Of a stretch of 6,449 bases of DNA, positions 1 through 6,208 are shown piece by piece. Where the stretch lies: positions 1-6,449 of the forward strand of contig JALOBQ010000054.1 of assembly GCA_023228185.1 (NCBI GenBank). Direction: 5' to 3'. The DNA is from Candidatus Omnitrophota bacterium (lineage in GTDB: Bacteria > Omnitrophota > Gorgyraeia > Gygaellales > Profunditerraquicolaceae). Every line of letters starts with the position of its first letter. Positions within the stretch are counted from its first letter, which is position 1. Both the position numbers and the translations under genes were made by a program. The notes under the pieces are model-generated. The model ran no database searches. It was not told the DNA's origin and saw only the letters and a program-made list of their open reading frames with translations.

Positions 1-530
1 ATATCTACGAAGGCCAACTTACGGAAAAAGGTAAATTCGCTAAAACAGTTTACGGTAACGAACTTATCCTCGCCGAGTTATATGAACAAAATGTCCTGGA
101 ACAGCTTGATGAATTTGGTTTAGGGGTAATCGCGGCGGCAGTTGTTTTTGACCCGCGGAAAAACCAGCGTATGCCTTCGGGAATTTCCAAGTCCAGCCGC
201 CATATTAAAAGAGTATGTGAAGAGACTTACGACCGCATCAAAGATAAAGAACGCCGCTACAAAATTTACCCTTTCAGTAAACTACCTTATTTTCATTTAT
301 GCTCTGCGATGGAAGCCTGGTTGCGCGGAACAAATTTTGACCGCACCCGGCAATTAGCTGATTGCGATGAAGGAGAAATGATCCGCTATTTCAGAATGAG
401 CGTGCAGATTTTAAGAGAAGTATCGCAGGCGCCGATCTCAAGCTACGTTTTAAAAGACAAGATCAAAGAAACCATCCGCGTAATTAACCGCGACATCGTT
501 AACGCCGAGAAACAACTACGCGAAGGATAA
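1..530 (+). CDS. Mtr4/Ski2-like superfamily II RNA helicase, C-terminal DSHCT domain (5' partial)
   Basis: This is the last 175 residues of an ATP-dependent RNA helicase, read in the frame that begins at base 3 and stops at TAA 528-530. The helicase core lies outside the window. The visible part matches the DSHCT domain found at the C-terminus of Mtr4/Ski2/HelY proteins: 'LTEKGKFAKTVYGNELILAEL' near residues 7-27, 'AAVVFDPRK' near 46-54, a helical middle with 'FHLCSAMEAWLRG', the hallmark 'CDEGEMIRYFRM' followed by 'ILREV', and the closing 'INRDIVNAEKQLREG'. In this family the domain helps hold RNA behind the helicase core, which is used in RNA processing or decay; that role here is inferred from the family. 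The frame is open to the window edge with no sign of decay. It converges with the exported protein gene, and its stop lies one base before a shared hairpin. Confidence 0.92.
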   Translation, partial: IYEGQLTEKGKFAKTVYGNELILAELYEQNVLEQLDEFGLGVIAAAVVFDPRKNQRMPSGISKSSRHIKRVCEETYDRIKDKERRYKIYPFSKLPYFHLCSAMEAWLRGTNFDRTRQLADCDEGEMIRYFRMSVQILREVSQAPISSYVLKDKIKETIRVINRDIVNAEKQLREG

Positions 531-531
531 A

Positions 532-607
532 CAAATTAAAAAGGAGCGCAATTTTAGGTCAACCTTTATACCGGTAGGTTAAAAGGCAGGCGCCCCTCTT
601 TAATTTG
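532..607. terminator. Shared hairpin terminator between convergent genes
   Basis: Two 18-nt arms (532-549 and 590-607) pair at 16 of 18 positions. In minus-strand RNA the two exceptions become G-U wobbles, giving an 18-bp stem; in plus-strand RNA they are A-C mismatches. The minus-strand 3' arm reads GCGCTCCTTTTTAATTTG, so a T run follows the GC-rich part. Inside the loop a second stem forms from 'aacct' (561-565) and 'aggtt' (576-580), extendable with flanking T/A tracts around a 5-nt bulge. The stem begins one base after the helicase stop and contains the stop codon of the minus-strand gene (600-602). It probably ends transcription of both genes, more efficiently on the minus strand. Confidence 0.7.
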
Positions 608-3600
608 CCAAAGCTAATTTTAATTCCTCCCCACTTCTTGCCGACCCTAGAACTACCAACATATCCTTAAGTATCGGGTCAGTCAAACAACAGCTCTCTT
701 CTTCTTGCCTTAAAATATCCGAAATGCAGGAAACTATCTTTTCCATATCGCTATCCAAATTATCCTTATAATAACTGGCAATAAAATATTCTTTTAAACG
801 CTCTGTCGATGGAACGATCCCGGAACTTACCAACCGCTCAATATCAGACCATTCTTTAATAAGATTAACATCCTGCAAACTGTTCCTTGGTAAGCTTCTG
901 ATACTTGCCCTTAAGCTATCCATAGACTGAGTAACAATCGGCATGAAACGAAAATCAATACCGCCGGGCTTAAGAGGGCTGCTTGAGCTTTGGACTGATT
1001 TATTTATCATTCCATCAATTAATTCTGTAGACGTACCCTTTGAAGACGTTTCCTGAGACACTGGGCTAGATGATCCGCCTGATTGATCATATTTCCTCAT
1101 CAGCTCATAAAGCGCTGGAGCTGGCTCACCCGGAAAGGTATAATTTTTTATTCCTTCCTCAAGGTGAGGTCGGATAAAATCTTTAATTCCGGAAAATGTT
1201 TCTATCCTTTGCTCTAAACCCTCTAAAAAGTAATAGGTAACAATATTTGTCTGTTCACCATAAGCCGTAGAATTAATGCCGATGCCTTTAGCATTAGGAT
1301 AAGGCTTTAGAATATCCGGAAGCACGGTAGCGCTACGACAAGCTGAGGGGAATAATATGCCTCGGTATTCATTCGAGGCGTAAATATCCTGAAGTACAAA
1401 AACTTGCTCCTCTGCCCCAGAGTGGCTGCGAGAACTAATCACATCTGCCGCTTGCATATGGTTTTCGATATCATAATTTCCATCAGCAGCTTTAAACAAG
1501 TGAACTTCCAGGATGCCTTTCTTAAGAATTGCTTCATTTAATTTGCCTGGAGACAACTGATATCCTTTCTCCTGGAAAAATTTAGCTGTCGGTTCATAAT
1601 GGCCGTTTACCGCAGGTTCATCGGCAAAAATGATATGCGTAACAATACGGCTGTCCTTCATAATTTCCGTATAAGACACCTGGGCAGGAACATAAGAAAT
1701 ATTCTGCTGCCCACTGATCCTGAGAATATCTTCTGAATTAAGATACGTTAATTTGTCCCGATATAAATAAAGTAGCCCACTAACAAGATATTGATTAAAG
1801 CCTTGTGTTTGCTGATAAAGCCGCATTAAATCATTTTGGAATTCTTTTTGTAATGAAAAACTCTCATCATTTACTACTGCTTCCACAAACAAAGCCAGCC
1901 TCATGCTATAAGACACTGCTTCTTCTTTTGTTAAATTCATAAAAATCTCATTTAAAGCATTTTCCAAAGCTCCCGGGGTCGTTAACATATCGTCCAATAA
2001 ACTAAAGTTCGCGGCTTGCAATATAAAATCTTTATAAAATAATTTTTGGGAGTCTATTTGCTTTAGATAAGTTAACAGATCAATACCCTTTTCTTTCGCC
2101 TGGCCGTTTAAACGTTTAAATATAATTTTAGCTAAGTCGCCAAAATTTTCAGAAGAAACAAAAACACAATATAAAAGTTGATTATTATCTAAAGTCTTCT
2201 CTTGTACCAGATCCTCCAAAGCCTGACCGGAAACTCCTCCATCTAGATGTTCCGTACGTAGCAATAAAGTTATATCATTAGAAATCTGCCCTAAAACATC
2301 TTTTGGGCCAGCACGATTCTGATTAGCCGAATGAAACAATCCCGGAATAACAGAAGTATTGCCCCAAAAGATAAAAGTTTTTAAAGAATATATTGCGTTA
2401 CGGCTACCTTGAATAGCTAATTTTATGAGTTCTGTGAGGTCTAATGTTCTTAAAGCTTCCTGGGTAGTAGTATTGCCATAAGAGACAAGAGTTTTTAAAG
2501 CATCTATTGCGTCAATATTACCTTGAATAGCTAATTTTATGAGTTCTGTGATGTCTAATGTTCTTAAAGCTTCCTGGGCAGTGGTATTGCCATAAGAGAC
2601 AAGAGTTCTTAAAGCATACATCGCATCACTATTACCTTGAGTAGCTAATTTTATGAGTTCTGTGAGGTCCAATGTTCTTAAAGCTTCCTGGGCAGTGGTA
2701 TTGCCATAAGAGACAAGAGTTCTTAAAGCATACATCGCATCACTATTACCTTGAGTAGCTAATTTGATTAATTCTGCGGGATCTAGCGTTCTTAAAGCTT
2801 CCTGGGCAGTGGTATTGCCATAAGAGACAAGAGTTTTTAAAGCAGATATTGCCTCAGAATTACCTTGAGTAGCTAATTTGATTAATTCTGTGAGGTCTAG
2901 TGTTTTTAAGGCTTCTCGGGCAACGATATTATCCCAAGCAAGAGTTTCTAAAGCAGATATTGCGTCAATATTACCTTGAGTAGCTAATTTTATGAGTTCT
3001 GTGAGGTCTAATGTTCTTAAAGCTTCCTGGGTAGTGGTATTGCCATAAGAGACAAGAGTTTTTAAAGCAGATATTGCCTCAGAATTACCTTGAGTAGCTA
3101 ATTTGATTAATTCTGCGGGATCTAGCGTTCTTAAAGCTTCCTGGACAATGGTATTGTCCCGAAGAACAAGAGTTCTTAAAGCATACATCGCATCACTATT
3201 ACCTTGAGCAGCTAATTTTATGAGTTCTGTGGGATCTAGTGTTTTTAAGACTTCCTGGGCAGCGATATTGTCCCAATAAGCAAGAGTTTCTAAAACGTCT
3301 ATCGCCTCACGATTACCTTGAGTAGTTAATTTGATTAATTCTGTGAGGTCTAGTGTTTTTAAGGCTTCTCGGGCAACGATATTGTCCCAAGCAAGAGTTT
3401 CTAAAGCAGATATTGCCTCAGAATTACCTTGAGTAGCTAATTTGATTAATTCTGCGGGATCTAGCGTTCTTAAAGCTTCCTGGGCAGTGGTATTGTCCCA
3501 AGCAAGAGTTTCTAAAGCAGATATTGCCTCAGAATTACCTTGAGTAGCTAATTTAATAAGTTTTCTAAAATCTAATGTTCTTAATGCTTCATCAACAACG

Positions 3601-4952
3601 GCTTTGCTATTAGAAGCAGAAATTTCTAAAGTATCCTTTAGCCCATTATTATTTTGAACAAATGTATTATCAGACTGTAATGTTATTGTCATAAGAGCCG
3701 TCAAGCCACCAATAGTAAGCCAACGCTTAATCCCACTTCTAAGATGACTGCTTGAACTTTGGCCTTTCCCTGGAGTTACTAACCTAATCTCCATTGGAAT
3801 ATTATCCTTATTGGGATTTATCAATTTATTATCCGGCACTACGGTAATTTTTGTTCCCCGAGAATCAATAAGAGTTGGCTGGCCTAAACTGGGGATGACC
3901 GGAGCAATATTCGTAATACCTCCTGAAAAATAGCTCCTAATTACCTGGCCATAGGGCGTAGATACAGGCTCTTTGATATTGTATTCACCTTGAGTAAAGT
4001 TTTCTTTGTAGGCGGTAAAATAGGTATTTACGGAATAAGCGGTTTGGGATTGAAGGTTGGTAAGGTCTTTTGAATTAATTGAGGATATGAATCCAGTGAC
4101 AGTTCCCTGTGGGGACAGTCCCCGATGCTTAGCTTTAAACCACTGAGCAAGGATAAGCGAATAATAAACCTGCCTTAAAGGAGCATAACGCTTGGCGTTG
4201 TTGATATCCTTGATCAGCCGAGGAAGTATCTTTTCTCTGATTAGCTGGCTGGAGTATTCATTGAGTTCTTTTTGCCTTGGGTCGTTAAAGGAATAGGCAG
4301 CATCATTTTTAAGGTAATCTTGTTCCAGCATTACTTTTAACGTTGCCTTATGGACATAGGCTGAATCCGCTGATTCACGGATAATGATCTCATCCGGAAC
4401 AATCCAGGGCCGGGTTAGCGTAGGGATGGTGACATTCTGGTTACCATAGATCTGGCCGGCTTTTTGATAGAGCTTATTCCAATATTCCTTGCCTTCAAGA
4501 GTCTTAGGGTCAGTGGCATTAGCGGTATCTTTTTTAAGCTGAAGGTCTGCTTCCAAAAGAATCTTGCCTACCTCAGTTTGGGCTAAGAGCGGATCGATAA
4601 TATTATTCGGAGAGTCAGGACGCAGGTTTACCCAAAAGGTATCATTGGGTAAAGAGATGCCTACGAAGAAATAATTAAGCAGATTTTTAGTAGTTGATTC
4701 AACATCCTGAGCTTTAGGGTTTTTGGTATCGCCTTTATCTAAAAGCAACTTGAAATTATTATTTAATCCATTGTAGGATATGGATCTTAAATGTAAGGGG
4801 CGGAATTTATCCGGGGTAAGGGTCTTTTGTAAAGACGCAAAGTGGCCGGCAATATTCAATTCGACAGAAGCAATCTGGGCAAAGCCCGTTTGCTGGAAAA
4901 TAAGCAAACCACACAGAAAAATAGAAATAATTTTTAGGGTTTTTTTATTCAT
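600..4952 (-). CDS. Large exported multidomain protein: HEAT-like solenoid plus possible clan CD peptidase domain
   Basis: This 1450-residue protein has no function I can name. Residues 1-25 form a signal peptide: KK near the N-terminus, hydrophobic core IISIFLCGLLIF, probable cleavage after GFA. Residues 27 to about 345 resemble a module I recall from Omnitrophota exported proteins (FRPLHLRSISYN, DTFWVNLRPDSP, EYSSQLIREKILPRL, RQVYYSLILAQWFK). A Ser linker (399-402) and a short hydrophobic stretch (about 411-425) follow. Residues 455-869 are eleven HEAT/ARM-like repeats of 37-38 residues. Helical sequence continues to about 1095. Residues 1100-1270 look like a caspase/gingipain-type fold, with strand THIIFADE (1105-1112), SRSHSG with His1177 and PSACRSA with Cys1205. 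Ser linkers at 1294 and 1322 precede a C-terminal module starting PLKPGGIDFR (1326-1450). Start: ATG at 4952, with AGGT (minus strand) five bases upstream. The frame is intact. It is probably secreted or periplasmic; peptidase activity is inference only. Confidence 0.9.
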   Translation of the reverse strand: MNKKTLKIISIFLCGLLIFQQTGFAQIASVELNIAGHFASLQKTLTPDKFRPLHLRSISYNGLNNNFKLLLDKGDTKNPKAQDVESTTKNLLNYFFVGISLPNDTFWVNLRPDSPNNIIDPLLAQTEVGKILLEADLQLKKDTANATDPKTLEGKEYWNKLYQKAGQIYGNQNVTIPTLTRPWIVPDEIIIRESADSAYVHKATLKVMLEQDYLKNDAAYSFNDPRQKELNEYSSQLIREKILPRLIKDINNAKRYAPLRQVYYSLILAQWFKAKHRGLSPQGTVTGFISSINSKDLTNLQSQTAYSVNTYFTAYKENFTQGEYNIKEPVSTPYGQVIRSYFSGGITNIAPVIPSLGQPTLIDSRGTKITVVPDNKLINPNKDNIPMEIRLVTPGKGQSSSSHLRSGIKRWLTIGGLTALMTITLQSDNTFVQNNNGLKDTLEISASNSKAVVDEALRTLDFRKLIKLATQGNSEAISALETLAWDNTTAQEALRTLDPAELIKLATQGNSEAISALETLAWDNIVAREALKTLDLTELIKLTTQGNREAIDVLETLAYWDNIAAQEVLKTLDPTELIKLAAQGNSDAMYALRTLVLRDNTIVQEALRTLDPAELIKLATQGNSEAISALKTLVSYGNTTTQEALRTLDLTELIKLATQGNIDAISALETLAWDNIVAREALKTLDLTELIKLATQGNSEAISALKTLVSYGNTTAQEALRTLDPAELIKLATQGNSDAMYALRTLVSYGNTTAQEALRTLDLTELIKLATQGNSDAMYALRTLVSYGNTTAQEALRTLDITELIKLAIQGNIDAIDALKTLVSYGNTTTQEALRTLDLTELIKLAIQGSRNAIYSLKTFIFWGNTSVIPGLFHSANQNRAGPKDVLGQISNDITLLLRTEHLDGGVSGQALEDLVQEKTLDNNQLLYCVFVSSENFGDLAKIIFKRLNGQAKEKGIDLLTYLKQIDSQKLFYKDFILQAANFSLLDDMLTTPGALENALNEIFMNLTKEEAVSYSMRLALFVEAVVNDESFSLQKEFQNDLMRLYQQTQGFNQYLVSGLLYLYRDKLTYLNSEDILRISGQQNISYVPAQVSYTEIMKDSRIVTHIIFADEPAVNGHYEPTAKFFQEKGYQLSPGKLNEAILKKGILEVHLFKAADGNYDIENHMQAADVISSRSHSGAEEQVFVLQDIYASNEYRGILFPSACRSATVLPDILKPYPNAKGIGINSTAYGEQTNIVTYYFLEGLEQRIETFSGIKDFIRPHLEEGIKNYTFPGEPAPALYELMRKYDQSGGSSSPVSQETSSKGTSTELIDGMINKSVQSSSSPLKPGGIDFRFMPIVTQSMDSLRASIRSLPRNSLQDVNLIKEWSDIERLVSSGIVPSTERLKEYFIASYYKDNLDSDMEKIVSCISDILRQEEESCCLTDPILKDMLVVLGSARSGEELKLALAN
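2346..3590 (-). repeat. Eleven in-frame 111/114-bp tandem repeats encoding an alpha-solenoid
   Basis: Eleven units span residues 455-869 of the exported protein: three of 37 residues (units 1, 2 and 6) and eight of 38. The typical unit is EALRTLDPAELIKLATQGN, then SEAISALETLAWDNTTAQ, which reads as two amphipathic helices like HEAT/ARM repeats. Units differ mainly at two places: the head (LDPAE, LDLTE, LDITE, LDPTE, LDFRK) and the tail (AWDN, AYWDN, VLRDN, VSYGN, FWGN). Long stretches are identical at the DNA level; units 8 and 9 differ only in the short head-and-helix segment. The ends (units 1, 10 and 11) are the most divergent, as expected for an array growing by internal duplication. Collapsed or expanded copies in the assembly are possible. 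Confidence 0.95.
4097..4124. repeat. REP-like palindrome inside a coding region
   Basis: GGGGAC-A-GTCCCC at 4111-4123 is a palindrome with 6-bp arms. It is preceded at 4098-4107 by an imperfect direct copy (GACAGTTCCC against GACAGTCCCC). It is translated in frame as roughly RGLSPQGTVTG (residues 277-287 of the exported protein), in what looks like a variable loop between the conserved QWFK stretch and the SKDLTNL stretch. I recall GGGGACTGTCCCC-type palindromes as interspersed repeats in several bacterial genomes; that it is such a repeat here is inference. Confidence 0.45.
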
Positions 4953-5003
4953 CGCTTACCTACCGGTATTAACTTAATACAAGTATGCTATATAGGTAAG
5001 CGA
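4952..5003 (-). promoter_or_regulatory. Inverted repeat covering the Shine-Dalgarno and start of the exported-protein gene
   Basis: A perfect 10-bp inverted repeat (4952-4961 and 4994-5003) is separated by 32 bases. On the minus strand the downstream arm is AGGTAAGCGA, which contains the AGGT ribosome-binding sequence and the A of the ATG. The spacer holds a smaller hairpin, GTATT-AAGTT-AATAC. If transcription begins upstream of 5003, the RNA could hide the ribosome-binding site. If it begins inside the spacer, the repeat would act only as DNA, for example as a two-site operator. No strong sigma-70 promoter was found: the best guesses are TATATA at 4989-4994 and TTGTTT/CATACT at 5004-5009 and 4982-4987, all weak. 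Confidence 0.45.
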
Positions 5004-5025
5004 AAACAATGCTAAAACGGGGTAT

Positions 5026-5044
5026 AAAAGAAAGCGTTTCCTTC
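5026..5044 (-). terminator. Weak AU-rich hairpin after the macro-Nudix gene
   Basis: Minus-strand GAAGGAAA-CGC-TTTCTTTT can form an 8-bp stem with two G-U pairs and a 3-nt loop, 17 bases after the macro-Nudix stop. The T-rich 3' arm resembles a terminator but the stem is weak. Read-through into the exported-protein gene is quite possible. Confidence 0.22.
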
Positions 5045-5061
5045 TGCTATCAGGCGGGTTT

Positions 5062-5991
5062 TTACTTTGATTTAAAATAATCTTCCAGAATTTTTTTGTG
5101 GTCAAAAGCAAAAGTGATCTTCTCTAAATCCGCGGGTTTAACTATGCGCAAGGCTTTCGCGTCATCGCCTGCAACGGGTTTGCCTTTGGCTTTAGCAATA
5201 AACACTGTTCCGATAGTATGGAACCTGGGGTCGCGTTTAGGATCGGAATAAGTATGCAGTTGTTTTATTTCGCTCAAATCCAAATTAGTCTCCTCTTTCG
5301 CCTCTCTTTTTACGGCATCCTCCAGGCTTTCGCCATAATCAACAAATCCTCCGGGCAGCGCCCAGCCAAAAGGCGGATTACTACGTTGGATAATAACAAT
5401 TCCTTCAGATAATTCGATAATCGCATCCACGGTAACATAAGGCCCGCCGGATAATTTGGTAGTCACATATTCTAAATACCCTAAAACGCCTTTTTTAAAA
5501 ATCGCGAAACTTTCCTGATCATACAGACAAAAAATAATTTCGCTTAAAGAAGTGTCTTCTTCCCTGAGGTGTTTTAATACCTCCTGCGACATAATCTTAG
5601 CGGATGCTAAAAGCGGAAAACCTCCTGTGCCGCAGCCTAAAGCCGGAAAAACAATAGAATTGATTTTTAATTCTTCAGCTAAGATCAACGCATTCTTCGC
5701 GGCATCACGGATTTTTACTTCATCAGTCTTAAAGTCCATTCCCATTGTCGCCGCGTGAATCACGTATTTTGCCGCAAGTTCCCCAGCAGAAGTAGCGATT
5801 GCCGCACCAATTTCAATCGGGCTTTTTTTCAATGCCTCTTCTTCAATAACCCTGCCGCCTTTTTTCTTGATTACTCCGGCAACCCCGCCGCCCATCAAAA
5901 GCTTATTATTGGCGGCATTCACAATCGCATCCGCCCTTACTTCCGTAATATCTCCTATTACTACTTTAATTTCAGTGTTTTTAATTCTCAT
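5062..5991 (-). CDS. Macro domain-Nudix hydrolase fusion (predicted ADP-ribose metabolite processing)
   Basis: This 309-residue protein joins two enzymes of ADP-ribose chemistry. Residues 1 to about 172 are a macro domain: GDITEVRADAIVNAAN (ending at residue 28), the GGGVAG ligand loop (34-39), and the PALGCGTGGFP phosphate loop (116-126). Residues 182-309 are a Nudix hydrolase with 'NPPFGWALPGGFVDYGES' and a Nudix box at 215-237: Gly215, Glu221, REAKEE (229-234, carrying the metal-binding glutamates), with Asn236 where the consensus has Gly. The following 'SDPKRDPRFHT' is typical of ADP-ribose pyrophosphatase-type members. Family knowledge suggests that the macro half binds or releases ADP-ribose, and the Nudix half splits it to AMP and ribose 5-phosphate. 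It is cytosolic, with no signal peptide. The ATG at 5991 is chosen over an in-frame GTG at 5997 because AGGAG sits five bases before the ATG and overlaps the GTG. Confidence 0.93.
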   Translation of the reverse strand: MRIKNTEIKVVIGDITEVRADAIVNAANNKLLMGGGVAGVIKKKGGRVIEEEALKKSPIEIGAAIATSAGELAAKYVIHAATMGMDFKTDEVKIRDAAKNALILAEELKINSIVFPALGCGTGGFPLLASAKIMSQEVLKHLREEDTSLSEIIFCLYDQESFAIFKKGVLGYLEYVTTKLSGGPYVTVDAIIELSEGIVIIQRSNPPFGWALPGGFVDYGESLEDAVKREAKEETNLDLSEIKQLHTYSDPKRDPRFHTIGTVFIAKAKGKPVAGDDAKALRIVKPADLEKITFAFDHKKILEDYFKSK

Positions 5992-5996
5992 AATCA

Positions 5997-6001
5997 CTCC
6001 T
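5997..6001 (-). promoter_or_regulatory. Ribosome binding site AGGAG that fixes the macro-Nudix start
   Basis: AGGAG on the minus strand is followed by TGATT and then ATG (5989-5991), an ideal spacing. The upstream in-frame GTG (5995-5997) uses a base of the AGGAG itself and so is unlikely to be the start. Confidence 0.8.
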
Positions 6002-6007
6002 GGCTAT

Positions 6008-6169
6008 ATTTTGCTGCTCGAGGCTTGTTTACGCAGCACCGCTCGATTTTCCCAGCGTGAAAATCTTCGCTTCGGCAAAATTCTCGCTCTGCCATACTTC
6101 GCAATAGCGGGGCAACCGTGCCCGCTCGAATTTTGAGATGCTGCTTTAACCAAGCCTCAGCAGCAAAAT
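6008..6169. repeat. 162-bp multi-branched inverted repeat (MITE-like or structured RNA element)
   Basis: The outer arms are attttgctgctcgaggcttg (6008-6027) and, reverse-complemented, attttgctgctgaggcttg (6151-6169), with a single 1-nt indel. Pairing continues less perfectly to 6038 and 6139 (gcagca/tgctgc). The interior has two further hairpins: GATTTTC/GAAAATC (6045-6051 with 6059-6065, 7-nt loop) and AGCGGG/CCCGCT (6106-6111 with 6121-6126, 9-nt loop). A direct repeat, CCGCTCG(A)ATTTT, occurs near 6039-6050 and 6122-6134. No ORF in it looks real and no target-site duplication is evident. It lies 6 bases upstream of the macro-Nudix Shine-Dalgarno, so on the minus strand it would form most of that gene's leader. 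Confidence 0.6.
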
Positions 6170-6208
6170 TAATCTCAATAATCTTATTTTATTTCTGTAT
6201 CTTTAATT

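Noticed and set aside
142..357. Plus-strand open frame of 71 codons
   Set aside because: It overlaps the helicase C-terminal frame, has no domain signature, and the overlapping frame carries the DSHCT motifs.
2346..3590. CRISPR-like array
   Set aside because: The periodicity is 111/114 bp, the whole unit is conserved, there are no unique spacers, and everything is translated in one frame.
4780..4977. Plus-strand open frame antisense to the signal peptide region
   Set aside because: It is the complement of the well-supported N-terminus of the exported protein and has no recognisable motif or convincing ribosome-binding site.
4980..4996. Extended -10-like TATGCTATATA on the plus strand
   Set aside because: It has no matching -35 and there is no plus-strand gene downstream; the same bases lie in the spacer of the inverted repeat.
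5218..6136. Several plus-strand open frames (5218-5412, 5552-5758, 5755-6060, 5867-6136)
   Set aside because: All are antisense shadows of the macro-Nudix gene; the last two run into the inverted repeat at 6008-6169 and show no protein family pattern.
6001..6180. Target-site duplication around the branched inverted repeat
   Set aside because: The flanks (ggctat before, taatctc after) do not match, so recent transposition cannot be shown from this window.
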